In this document: positions 37,202-50,700 of the stretch, one piece after another
Position numbering within the stretch: the stretch's first letter is position 1
Layout of the letters: every line of letters begins with the position of its first letter
Source of the DNA: Apostichopus japonicus
Lineage: Eukaryota; Echinodermata; Holothuroidea; Aspidochirotida; Stichopodidae
Length of the DNA stretch: 64,000 bases
Assembly (NCBI RefSeq): GCF_037975245.1
Contig: NC_092581.1
Coordinates: 12,799,303-12,863,302 of the forward strand
Direction of reading: 5' to 3'
The notes under the pieces: model-generated
Told to the model about the DNA's origin: nothing
Seen by the model: the letters and a program-made list of their open reading frames with translations, nothing else
Databases searched by the model: none
Made by a program: the position numbers and the translations under genes

Positions 37202-39107
37202 CTGGAAAAAAGAAACAGCAAAGTATTCATCATTTGAAAAAGAAAAAAAAAAAGTTGTCAACACAAAGTTATGTGAGATTTGCTTCCACTATATATAGTC
37301 TCAAAAAACAATCCCAAAGTTTGAAGCAGACTGTATAAAGCTGAAAATTTGAACGAGAGTGTCATCACCATTGCAACCAGAATCAAATGCCCAGAATACA
37401 GAGATAATAAAACATTGGCCAAATCTTTGTTTGTTTTTATGATCTTTAAAAATATAAAATTTTAGAAACAGAAATGCACTGAGCCAACTTATTTATAGGC
37501 ATAATCGTTTTTAGTTGTTATTTTGCTTGCTCACATAACAAGCCTGTTTAGACCTAGGCTAGAGGAGAATCAGTACTTTGTTACACTAAGTTTGTATTTC
37601 GGTCGTTTTGATTTAGTCTTACTAGCCTAGTAGTACTAAAGTATATAATGGACCGGCGAAGACTAGAGAATACCCAGAGTTTTAGGAACTGTATTAAACT
37701 GTATGATCTGATCTATTATTTACGTCAATGAGTTTCATTCAATCTAGGATCAAAAAGAGAAAACTAATTAATCTTAACCTTTAAACTTTGCTACTAAACA
37801 GATATGCTTGAATTACAACTAAATGTCAAAAAAACATCATAATCTACGAATCGATGCATATACATACATAAACAGAATAATTTGAATTCGCGCAAGTGAA
37901 CCCTGCACTACATTGGACAGAAAAAAAAAACGTGCAATTAGACCAAACTAAACATACTAAATTTTCCGTTACGTCTACATAAAATATCAATACAAATACA
38001 ACAACTTACTCTTTTGGCAGTTTACTAAAAGCACATGTTATAATAACTTCAGACTATCAAGCTTTCCTGAGAAAAAACGGTTAATACTTCTTACAGTAAA
38101 CAAGTCGACCGTGAAGGAATGTCGCAATTGTTTCCTGAGCGTGACCGGAAATTAAATACTAAAAAATGATAAATGAAAAGGTTAAATAGAACTGAAGCAC
38201 GCTTCTGACTGACTGCTCGCAACATATAACACCGTTGACTCGCCAACATAATTTGTTCAGCCTACTGTGACTGTACGTTTGAAGGTCTAGCCTTGCTTAT
38301 TCAATATCACAAAGCCTACCCATTTAGATTCACATGGGAAATTACAGGAAATCTTTACCAAATGAGTGTAGACTTCAAATAAACTATTGAGACTTATAGT
38401 TCCAGCATTTGTTTGGGAATAAATTAGAAGATTATGTGCCACTGTTCAATCTAGCCCAATACACACATAACACATTGTTAATTGGTGTTTAGAATGCACA
38501 CTGTAGTGTTGAGAATGCACTGCAGTACCCAGTAGAAGCCTATAGGCTACTCACTGTCATTGCACTTGTGTATTGCGAAACGCCAGCGTGACAACGGTAG
38601 CGTTACACTAATCATAATACAGTACTAGTGCCAGTGGCCTAACAATTAACTTTAATTTTACCTTCAAGTTAAAGGAATAACAGGTAGGCCGATGATGGCA
38701 GTTAATACCTCCATTCTTCTAAAGACCTTCTTGGGTGATTTACGGTTGAAAGTTGCTTAGAGTGATCGTATGAATGAAACTATGCCAAGTCCAGCAAGCT
38801 GCCGTTGCCTCTCGGTTTCCAAATTGAAGTGAATCGAACTGGGTTAAAATACATTAGTTCGTCGACACCGACTAAGCTACGATTATGGCGTAAATCGGGT
38901 GTCCGTATCGTTCTTAGTCCATGGGTTAAAATACCTTAGTCCATCGCCACCGACTAAGCTGTGATTATATTTTCCTTTGTCAGTGTAAACTGACTAAGAA
39001 GCAGCGATGAAACGAAGATTTTTGCTAGTTCGTGTGCATTGACTAACGTTACATACTAATTTAACGTTAGTCCGTGGCAATATTGACTAGTTTATTTTTT
39101 CAGTGTA

Positions 39108-39924
39108 TCCAGAGGAAAGTTGAATGAACAAATGTTAATATAGTTATCTAGTCACAAAAATTTGCAGAGGTGTTTGCGGTATAAACAGGTAATTCTAAAT
39201 AACTATAGGTTTTATTTCCCAGTGGAATTATTGCAGCTTACGAAAACTCTGTCGAAACTTGCTACCTTATTAGATATTTCATAGTGAAATGAACTTTCCA
39301 TGAGTACTGGTAACACGAAAAGGCGATAAAAACCGACAAGCTATATAAACGAATGAACTTAGAATCCCTGGTATTTCGAATTTACTATTTAGAAGAAATA
39401 AACCTCACCAAAGAATATAAAAGTATATAGTTATTAACATATTAACCTTGGTTTGCGTGTAGACATAATTATACACCTAATGTATAGTCTAAACATCCCT
39501 CAGAATCCACCATTTCATGTCTAAAATGTTAATTTCTTCTAAGATAGGTACACCTGACACAGTACTACAGGGCCACACACCCACCTTTCTTGTTAAAATT
39601 GTCTATCCCCCCTCCCCCTGCTGAAAGCCCACCTGTTCTATAGGAGGCTCATCTGTTTATGTGTGTTTCGACGCTTTAAGAGTGCCTCCCAATGCTAAAA
39701 TAATGCCCACCCCACCTCCCATGTATACTAGTCAATGAAGTGAATACTGAGCTGGCAAGATGAGTTAATCTAATTGAATCACCTGGTCTGGTTACTTTTA
39801 GCTTTAACACTGATTCACGCACACAAGTGATACCAACTTCTTATATGTGATCTTCACAGTACCGTGGTAATGAATTAACTTAATCAACGAACCGAGGTTA
39901 TCATAGTCTGAGAGTTAATTAGCT

Positions 39925-40000
<76 letters not shown>

Positions 40001-43000
40001 TGTTTTATATATAATATATAGAACAGAACTTGTGAAACGAAGCACATTGACCCAACTCCAAAATCATAGCATTGTTTTAGTTATTGAGATATAAAACGTA
40101 TCCTATACCTTACAAATACACATAAGTCTTTCAAGTATGCATCTTTCCATGTTAATTAAAAATATAGCAATCTTGGTTCAATCGACTGTTTCTTATTTGG
40201 TTGACGCAAAATTGCTGATCATATTATCTGAACAATTACTCGTTTCTTTGAAAATTGCTAGTACTGTATGTATACAATTTGACGGCACCTCAACGTTTCC
40301 GTACTTATCCCATTTCTTTCTTTCTTTCCCCTTTTCCCATCACGTCACGTGACGTAGATCTTTGCGAAATCTTATACAGTTCTTGTTTGCAATGTTGACT
40401 GCGTGGATGGCAAAAATTAGCCGTGATCTGTTTCATTTTAACTTACATGTATGGCTAAACGAAATTGACTGTGAAGAGTTAATTAAACAGAGATTGTATA
40501 GATAATAACCTTATCTATCAGCAAGCGGATACCCCTCTCGTCTGCTGAATTTAGGCCAATCAAATGAATATGTCGTAGATTTCTTAAGTAGACTTGATAA
40601 AAAAAGAAGAAGAAGAAGCAAGTTTTCTTTTATTGTTTAACTTCTACCATTTATCATATAGCTACTGCTTGTTTATCTTGTCTTGAATAGGATTATTGAT
40701 TTGACCTCTGAGAAGCTTTCAAAGTATTATGGAAAATGCGTTTCTTTTGATTCTGACAACACTTAAACGATACAAAGAGCAATTATCAGGATTAAACGTA
40801 AGAATTGACTCTAAAGATGGGAGGTCGTTGGGAGGTCATTTACATGTTTCAAGTTTTTAAGTACCGTTCACACTGTATGATGCGACTCGGTACGATAAGA
40901 CGAGATACATGAAAGGGGAAGGGGGAGTGGGGAGGGGAGGGGGAATAAAATATGTATTCACATTAAACATGCGATAGATGTATGAGATTATTGCATTGGG
41001 GAAGGCTAATTATGTTTCATTTACGAGAGACTTTTCAGAGAGATTGAGATTTACCCTACCAAACGGCAACGTCACAAGTATAGGAATAGTCTCTTCAGTA
41101 TATACTTGTCTCGAAGGGTAAAGTTAATTTTGTGGTTTTCTATGTTATTTAACGCTTAGATATTCGTATTAAGCCTGCATTAGGAACCATTCTGATCACT
41201 CATATATTGCAGGTGGGACAGAGGTCCCCAAAAGACATCACTATTGCCCACCCCCCCCCTGCCCCCGCACCTACCAAGGAAAAAGTGATGCACGAACGAC
41301 CCTAACAACTCCCTGCTTTAACAAGGATGTAGAATGACATGCCGCCACACAATATATCATCATTTATTGAGTCCAAACATCACATTTAAACTTCCTCAAT
41401 TCCTGGGACTTATTATTTTGGAGGATCAAACCATCTACGGGAAGGTACGAAATGTCAAGAAGAAATGTTCACTTTGCAATTTCATCTAAGCGGGGAGGGG
41501 CGGGGGGGGGTGTAGAAAAATGATAGGAAGGGTGTTGTGTTTCTTTGCCGAGTTTTGATCATTTTCAGCAAAATTAGCATCATACTTAGCGCATTGATCA
41601 TATGGAGTTTGCTCTTTATAAAAGTATGTATGTATGTATACTTATTACAATTATGTGTTTAGTTTTTATCTTTTGGCTTCGGGAGGGAGGTGAGGTGGGT
41701 TGGTACGAGATGAGAGGGGCAATTATGACAGCCACATACAAATTCACATTATTGTACAGACATCGTCACAGGTTGCCTTCATAATCAATGTATTCTGATG
41801 TTTAAATCTTCCCTTCCCGTGTTTTATCTTTTATCTCCCCAATTGTTTGTGCACGTTTATCCATTAATGCTCACGACCTTCCCATGAACCTACTAAACAG
41901 ATATCTTCATATGTCAAAATTAACCTTGAAGAGCTAAAACAATAAATACCATGGGAGAAGTACGCACTCGATATATAAAGGAAAACAGCTACATATACAA
42001 AATCAGTACCGGTAAATTCAATTTTTGTCCTGTATAATTCTAAATTTCTATCAATTTATTAAAAAAAAATATGAGTGAAAACAAGTACATGGTGCATCCG
42101 GAGGATATAGTTTCTTTTCTATCATTTTACTTTCATTTTTTATATTTGTCAAAAAATTGATGAAGACTTTTTGCCTGAAGCAATACAAAATTGATATACA
42201 CCGCCGGTTAGTTTGTTTCATTGGGTTGCCAGTAGAATTATCATATTTTTTTTATTTTGTCTTTTTCAAATAAAAATATAAATCAATTTGATTGACATTG
42301 AAAATGTTCTGACAAAGAAATGTCAAGTGAATGTAACCTTGATTTATTTGTTACAGTTTAAAGGGCTTTAGTCTTTAAATGAGTTAGTTCATTACGTATA
42401 TATACACGCTGTATATTCAATTAATATAGCAGTGTTTCTAACATGTATACGTTGGTTCCTATATACGGTGCGCAACTTGCTAATAATTGGATTAGCATAA
42501 ATTTACACCCCCTGACGTCTGTGACGTAATTCATACAGTCTGTGAAACCTTCTTCTTTGTATTATTTGGATGAAATCAGAGAGAAAAGAAAAAAATGCCA
42601 ATCTGTTTTCGCGGTGCAACATTAGGTTTTAGGTAGATACTATAAGCGTTGTGTAATACTGTTTGTGTGAATGTGAATGACGCCGTATTTCATCAAGTTG
42701 GCATGACGAAATGGGTGCTTGCATTAAATAGTAGAATATGTGGAATAGCACATGAAGGGTGACCTGTGGAATCCCCCTCCAGCCCCACCCTCCACCCCAA
42801 CCCAAGCGTATCGACTTCTTATGATGCATTCTTTGTTTCATGCGTTTTTCACACAATTTACATCTCGTCCCGTGATTGTTGTTGTTGTTGCTTTCCGCCT
42901 GTAGTTGCATATCTCGTTCCAAAGTGCTACCTCACTGTATAGTGTATATTATCGGTGTATAAATAAATAATGTATGTTTCGATGATTCAGATGTTAAAAT

Positions 43001-45711
43001 ATTATATATAGATTGCATTAATTATACATGTTGGAATAATCTATCTGGATGTTGAAATATTATATACTTCATCAAAGATGACTTGTATAGGAGTCTAATG
43101 GATATATAGTATAGTAAATCACCGTGTAAGGCTGCAGTGTTATTGCATTTCAAACTTAACAAGGCGACGCCATTTTTGACTGCCGCAGACTGGTTTTTAC
43201 CTGACGCTCTCATATATCAAATACTCATTATGGCTCATGGAACGATGAAATATTTGCATTATTCAGTGGATATGAAACTAGCATTTTGAATTAATTTTCA
43301 AACAAAATCATTCATTTCTCGACGATACTCAATAAAGGGCTATATAGTATTCTTGTATTGGTCTAGTTCGAATGTATTCATGTTTTTGTTTTAAGAAATG
43401 GAGCAAAAGTGGAATATGTTGCAACTCAATTTCTTTCTTTGGATGTTTTATTGCGGATAATATAGGTGTCCGTTAACTGCTGTTGCTAAGTTTAGACAAA
43501 TTTGCATATTGGAATCGGGACAATATCGTTAATGTGAAGAACTTGTAATTCCACTTTTATAAATAATGAGAAATAAACGATTTCAAAGAATAAGTTCAAA
43601 TATATATATAAGAGCCGTAGAAGCGTGTTTCTGATTGGGGAAGTCGTCTTGCATGGAGGTGCAAGAGACCGCATTAAGCTTTAACATTTCAAGATCATTC
43701 TTGTTCTCTCGTAGCGATTTGAAGCACTCAAATATTTGTTAGAATGAGCAATTACCCTGAAGGAAACGTATTTCTTTTTTCATCTAACTTGATTTGTTTT
43801 AGAATTATTGGTAAGGGTAGGAGTAGGGGTGGGGTGGGTTTAGGGGGGCGGGCTAATGAATACATAGCGTAATAGTGCACATGAATTATATAGTGATTGA
43901 TAAAATTACTAATATCTCAAACTTTCGCCGCCCACACATTTTATATCATTGGTAATTATACATCAGACGCAAAAGATTATTTGGAAAACCTTCATTCTTT
44001 TTAACGTCACTACATGTTTTATATGACATACCAACAGGGACTTAGCAACAGGGGTGTCGTGTGTGTCTCACCCCCCCCCCACCCCTCCCGCTCCTCGTCC
44101 CCACCTATAATTGGCTTCAATCTTCGATAGTTGGAAAATCGGTGGTCAAAAGCATTACAGTTGGAAATTTATTATCTATGCAACATCTCTCAAAATAATT
44201 TAAGCTGATCACACCCTTGATAGGATAATTCTGATTTCTGAGTCAAACATATTAGGCAAATTCTAATTTTAGGCTTCCATTATTACAAGATTTGACGAAA
44301 TTGGAACTTAAAATTAACTGAAATTTTGTTTCTAACTTCTTCGTATACAACCCATAGTAAAGTTGTAAATACTAGAAACTAACTTGAACATTGTCTGAGT
44401 ACGGCCAATTGGCATATAATTTAGCACCTTAGCATATTCAGTTTGGTCACCAACAATTCTACTAACTTGCGGTACGGTACCCACCCCCCCCCTCCCCCTC
44501 CTTTTAATCACAAGACCCTGCCATGGTAACGTCCCTGCATATACCAATATACCATTTTCAAACAGATTCACATAACGAGTTAGTGCACTGTCCCGTTTGT
44601 CATATTCTAATGCCTTGAAATATTTCTCGTTCGCCCCCCCCCTCCACCCCACCCCACCCTCACCCTCTCGTATTACCAATTCAAAGATATTAAGCTGATT
44701 ACATTTATCAAGATCACTACAAATATCATTCCAGAGGGACACGTAATCAAAGACAAATCAGAAAAAAATGATCACATTTAAGTGTAACGTTGTTTATTGT
44801 TCCTCAATTTGAAGTCAACATTCATTGTCTTAAATGACAAAGAAAATGTTTAAATGAAAACTGCTTCTTCAATTTATTTAACGTAACTTATACTTCTCTA
44901 ACAGTTAACAAAGAATAATATGCTTCTTGTTTTTTGTTGTTTTTAAACTATATCAAGTTGTAAAACAGGAGTATCATTTAACCGGAATGTGTAAAAACTG
45001 TTCAATCCTTTCCGTAGACTTGAAATCTGGAGGTCGGTGATTTCGAGTGCCATTCAATATAATAATTTCTTGGATTAATTTTTGGAATTAGATTAAGGCA
45101 GATTATCGTCGAGAAGGAAAAAACAATGGACCCGTAAATCACAGTGAGAGAACAAATAAACCATCATTATTCCAAGGTAACTAGTAGGGGGGCCTTGCCG
45201 TTTTCATTGCACATTAGCCTATGTATATATTCTTTTTTTTTTTTTTAATTTGTAGCAAGAAAAACAAGCAAAAAAAAAACAAAAAACAAAAAAAAAACAC
45301 TATCAACATCAATATCGCAATTAACCAGCAGAATACTAAAGACTTTACTACATACGACATCATGACGTTTTTTACTTTGTTTAAAAGTATCTGAAAATTC
45401 ATCATACTATTTTTAATTTTAGTATTGCAAGAAAAAAATAAAAGTAGCCCACACAGAATCATTTAAGACAAGACCATTGAAATTTCATTACGACATTTCT
45501 TAAAAAGAAACAAAAAAGCGTTTATGTTTTTTTTTTCAAAAAGAATGTAATAATACATTTCGACTTTAAATTTGTGAAATTTTCTTTAAATAATTTTTTT
45601 TATCACAATCAAGGAGTTTGAAGGTGGAAGGTATAGTCTTCTGTAGTTTCTCGAATAAGGCTTATATATTTTGTTTCTTTGTTCCCCTATTGTTGTACCA
45701 GTTTTGTTGTC
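39108..45711. other. Gene-poor region downstream of the prohormone-like gene
   Basis: No supported exon. It contains a TA microsatellite (39933-39998) and several G or C runs. The part nearest 45711 is probably 3' UTR of the prohormone-like gene. Confidence 0.45.
39933..39998. repeat. (AT)n microsatellite
   Basis: About 65 bp of pure AT dinucleotides. Confidence 0.94.
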
Positions 45712-45771
45712 TTAATCTTGAATTCCTAGGATACGTCTGAGCCATTCTTTCTCCTGCTCGGTCATACCTGA
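45712..45771 (-). CDS. Prohormone-like gene, terminal coding exon
   Basis: A 60-nt exon after TTTCTGTACAG encoding SGMTEQEKEWLRRILGIQD and a TAA stop. It fits the phase-0 donor at 49466. The 3.7-kb intron makes the link less certain than the upstream junction, but acceptor, phase and acidic/helical character agree. Confidence 0.65.
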   Translation of the reverse strand, partial: SGMTEQEKEWLRRILGIQD

Positions 45772-47759
45772 CTGTACAGAAAGAGAAAAAGAAAATTTGC
45801 ATGTATACATATTCATTACTTTATTGGTTGTTGTTCTTGTGAAGTACCCAGTTAGGACCATTTGATTTTGTTGCTATATTGTACTTTCAAGACACGCTTC
45901 TCAACACTCAGTATTGACAGTATGAACAGTATGAATATCATTTTTCTATATTTTGGATAAAAGATTAGAAACTGTTTATACTATTAGAACGAGTGCTTTG
46001 AAGCATGACGTGGGAGCACAGTATAGAGTGGTATTAGCATTAGAAACCCAAAATGGCGATTGTGACGTCAACAGCAACCTATATGATTAAATTAAATAGC
46101 CTTGACGTCGTCATCACATAGAGAAAGCTAATTTGCATGAGCTAATATCCGTTATGATAAAGATAAGAATAAGGTCATAACAATGAAACAGGATTTCGAA
46201 AATGTAATTTACTATAGGAGAGCTAATTTAAATGTGAACAATACGCCTCTTAAGTGTGACCACACTAGAGTGAATTTTTTTTGATTGCATCAGGTTTGCA
46301 ACCAAATATTGTATTAACACCGTATGATCAGATCATGTGCTACTAATTTTTTTTTTTTGGGGGGGGGGGGCGGCGGGAAATTATAGTGAGTTGTGTTAGT
46401 GTCACAAAAGGTGTATCAAATTACTGTAGAAGTGTTTTTTTTTTCAAACAACCATCAATACTTCGCCTAGATCTTCTCATAGAAGGAGTACACTAAACAA
46501 CTAAGAAAATCTTGTTCCGTTTGATGGGAGATATCCTCATTTAAAGGATGTGTCTGGGAGCTGTCACTTTGTGACTCTGTGATGTCATCGTACTACTAGG
46601 ATATGATTCCTGTCACTTAGTCTCTTTGTTTTATTTTAACAGTGTTGACAATGAAACCAATATCATCATGATGTAATATTAATAGGTAAACAATATTTTT
46701 GAGTCAGCATTTGCAAACCCCATCTCCATTACCAAAACTAATAAAAAATTGTAATAAATTGTTTGGACTTGATCAAGTCTTCGGCCTTGTGTGTGAGGGA
46801 AATCTGTAATATCTTCAAACTGAGAAACCATTTCACTTAGCAGTTTGGGGGCGCTGTTCATGACAGTTATCTCTACCGATAGACCAATATATTATTATTA
46901 TTATTATTATTATTATGATAGTTGGGTTTGTGTCTCCTGGCTTTGGAGGGTGAGGTGTGGAGAGAGAGGGGGGGGGGCTGTTCATGACAGTTATCTCTAC
47001 CACATACACTAGTACTGATGGTTGGGTTTGTGTCTCCTTTAAATCGACACTGTCAGTCGTTTCTTCTGATATGCCGGGGTCTTTCTTAACCGAAATCAAC
47101 CGGGGTTATTGACCTCATTGCAGAAATTGGTCGAGTAATTTGATTTTTATGTATAATGAGAATTAAGTGGACCATTTCCGTTAATAAAATACAACCAAGT
47201 TTATCAATGTACTTCAAAACCCAACTCTATGCACGAGGGAAGATCGAAATGCTTTACACAAATTGTTTCGCAACAGGACAGTGTTCGAAATACGAGAATA
47301 ATAAGTCTCTGAGTCAATTCTGGTTTATCGAAAGGATTTCATTCTTTTATCACGATTTGTAAATGTTTTTGATATCCTTAGCGATGTCTTGATCCCCGAA
47401 GTATAATTGATTTACGAATTAACTACTTCCCACGGGGTACCTTATTTTTAACAGAGAAAAACAAACATTTAATCAGTGATAAATTTTGATGAATAACTTC
47501 ATTAGAAAACTTCCCACGTATTACGCGCAGATGCTGAATTACCGCAAGCAGTCACTATAAATACATGTAAACCAATATTCACTTCACAGATTCGCTGTAG
47601 ATACGTGACGAGAGGTAATTTCCGAATGCATTGGTTTCTCATGGAGACCGCTTGAGATTAGTTCGCCACGAACCTATCAATCAAACAGGAAATACCTGTT
47701 TGACTATAGTGACATTTAAGTTCCATTTGCTCTAATGCAAAATAAAACTACTATACATT

Positions 47760-47796
<37 letters not shown>

Positions 47797-50700
47797 CGTA
47801 TGAGGTAATGTTTAACTATATAGGTAATGTATGTGTAATAGAAAACACACAGAAATCCCATCTACACAAGCATTCATATTGAATGTGACGGAGAAGGGTA
47901 AAACATGAGCCAGGAGGCAGTTCTACGTCATGAAACAGTTGATGCTATGGTTTTTTTTTTAATTTTAATGACGTCATACCCACGTAATGAATGTTAACCT
48001 CATATTGATTTAAGTGTCAAGTTCATAAACGCATTAAAAAGAGTCGTGATAGGTTGGAGGATACACTTGACGAGAAATGTAATCGATCTTAAATGATTTC
48101 CATTTCAAGGGAGAGGAAGAAACTGTAGATTCATATCATGGAATTCTCATTTGTTTGTTTTGGGAAAGGAACAGTTTTACATCCGAGGGGACTTTGTATT
48201 TGCTTTGTAATAGAGGCCATGTGTGGGGGATGTTTCCATGGAGTCCTAGTATACCAATATAGTTGGTTTCATAAGTAGACTGATATTATATAGTTCACCA
48301 ACTCCTCTCTCACTAGAAGTCGCAAGATATGCTATCAGTTACAAAACAATTCCCTGCATGTAATAGCAGAGTCGCGACTTTAAGTGTTCATAATAAATTG
48401 CTTATTGTTCCGTGTACGATGATCGGTGTATAGGCTGGGCCATGTACGCGTTCTTGGATTAGACAACAAAATGTGTGTTTACGGGAGTGGGACTCGGGAA
48501 CGAGGGGATTAGAGTTGTTTTGAAAGGATAATTTAACATAAAGGGCTCGTATAAAAATGAACATTATTAGGGAGCCCCGTGCATGAAGAAACAGGGTCGA
48601 AAAGCTGGATACATTCTCTTGGAGGGAACACACAAACCTTCCACTCCTTCCCCACTCCCCTTCTCCCGTTGACTTCAACAGAATGCACACACCACCTAGA
48701 ACGCATGCACTATACAAAATAGAACAAACCGCTTTCGAAAGTGGCTTGTACCATATGCGTATAAGACCAGAATGCGTAAAATAGTTTAAAGTTATAACAA
48801 AGAGGCGATCGAACCTTCGACATTTAAGCGAGCCTTTCCTAACGTGGGAAGGAGTCGTCCATGGTGTTTTCGCTGACACCATAGTCCTAATTGTATAAAT
48901 ATTCGTTCCAATGCCCAGCTCTGAATATCCAATTGTATTAACACAAACACAAAATATCAGCGATATTATGCGTTTATCCATTATTTAAACAAGTGGACGA
49001 AATGTAATTCATTGTATACGTATCGCATTGAGATTCAGTTCCATACAGTTAATTATAATAAAAGCAAATGATGTGAACACCCCCACCCCTGAGAAAGGAA
49101 AATAGCATGGTGAGAGCTTCCCTTCAAATTGTTTGATTTCCATGGTTCTGTCAAACTTAAGTCTGTTAAGTGAAATTGCTTGTTGTTATTCCCTGATGTC
49201 CAATTTTGAAAGAATTGTCCGGAAACAAGATAATTGTGATGGTCATATATAGCGCTCTTTTCTGACACTTACAAAAGCTATGATAATTATTGGTTCAGAA
49301 TGTGTGATTTCGTTCGTCTAATTGGGTGTAACTGTTTTAACACGTTTCTAAGAGTTACCGTCACATCTATGTGGGTAGAATTTTCAAGCTATCACACTTA
49401 ATAAACGGGTAGTGCGTACACTATTGTATATATTACTTTTAAAAAAACTTATTTTTTTCAGTTACCTCCTTATTTTTGGTATCGTCCTCTCCATCATCCC
49501 ACATCCCTTCTGTCTCAATCTCCGTAGGTCCTTCTTCGTTGTTCCCGATGTTATCACCGAAAGACTGGGCGAATAACTCCCCATCAGACGGCAGTGCTCC
49601 CTTATCGTTGATGAAAATAAAATTACCCCAAGCATTTGGTCCACCAATTTTGAGGTTCTTTGGTTTGAGACCCAAAGATGGCGCCGATCGTTTGTTTAGT
49701 ACGTCGTGCCAAAGTTGCCCTTCCATGAAATACCCCTGGTAAGGCCCCGGGAGTGACGGCTCCTCCACGATGCGAGACCGCCGTTGAAGCCGAGGGGTAT
49801 GATGGCCCCAATCACGGCTCCGGCCTCTAGTTTGCTGGAGATGAGCGACTCGATCGGGAGAGGTACGCGGAAGATCCATCTCCATCCAGCCGAAGGTATC
49901 ACCGATGTTGTCGTCTACTCCGATATTGTACATGGGATTATTTTCAAACCACATATTAACATCCCCCGCAGGCCCATTGGTAAAGTCCCTCACCAGTGGG
50001 GTCATACCATTTGGCCTGCGTGGGGTATTTTGGGCGAGCCTTTGAGCTAATTTGGCGATTTGGTTTCTGATCAGCATCTCACGATCCTGTGACATTGTTG
50101 GGGCGTCATCAAAATAACTGTCCAGAATAGATTTTTCATTTCTAGACCGACGAAGAGGAATGTATGTTCGTCCTTTTGAAACAAAGAAAAGAAACAAAAT
50201 AAAACTACAGTAATTTATGATATTTTCAAAGTTTTCTTGGTTTTCACCCACCCCTCCTGTTGATCACAATTAAACTTTGGCCTCTCACCGGCAAATGGTA
50301 CCCGAAAGCTTTCTTGCGCTAACAGCGCATATATAAAGACTTATAACGTTAAGTTTGTGGTTCAATTTCAGAAATCGATCTTTTTAAAGAATTTCCCATC
50401 TGACCTCAATTGACCTTTGATTTCCGCCAACACAGGTTTATTAAAACTCGATAAAAAAAAAGAGATTCTATCGAAATGGTCTATTGAATTGACCGTTCTT
50501 AAGAGTTTATTCGCTATGACGTCACATATACATATGCATACGTCGAAACACAACTAGACATCATACACTCGTGTATATATACGCGCGGGTTTTGACTCCA
50601 AGTTGTGTTACTTGACTGATGATATACGGTAAGTGTAACCAAAAGCGATCACTTGTACCCAAATTTCATAAATTTGACAAATTCGCCGGAGATTGATGGC

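Larger units (their letters stand above)
35538..39105. mobile_element. CACTA/CMC-like DNA transposon with subterminal GACTAAC repeats
   Basis: Ends CACTGAAAA / TTTTCAGTG are flanked by TA on both sides (35536-35537, 39106-39107). Inside each end, GACTAAC, GTTAGTC, TTAGTCGGT and CCGACTA words recur in both orientations (about 35560-35930 and 38860-39095). CACTG termini, a short target duplication and dense subterminal arrays are typical of the CMC (EnSpm/CACTA) superfamily; the class call is inference. No transposase was recognised. It carries exon-like segments and a nested palindrome. Confidence 0.65.

Noticed and set aside
44332-44742. 136-codon minus-strand frame
   Set aside because: It crosses C-runs and has low-complexity Gly/Arg stretches. 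It shows no domain or conserved splice context.
48740-48860. Minus-strand GGTTCGATC resembling a tRNA B box
   Set aside because: No matching A box or cloverleaf arms could be drawn.
48388-48981. 197-codon open frame on the minus strand beginning with a hydrophobic stretch
   Set aside because: It lies within an intron of the prohormone-like gene. The composition is irregular and no domain is recognisable; it shows no upstream splice or promoter context. Probably a chance frame.
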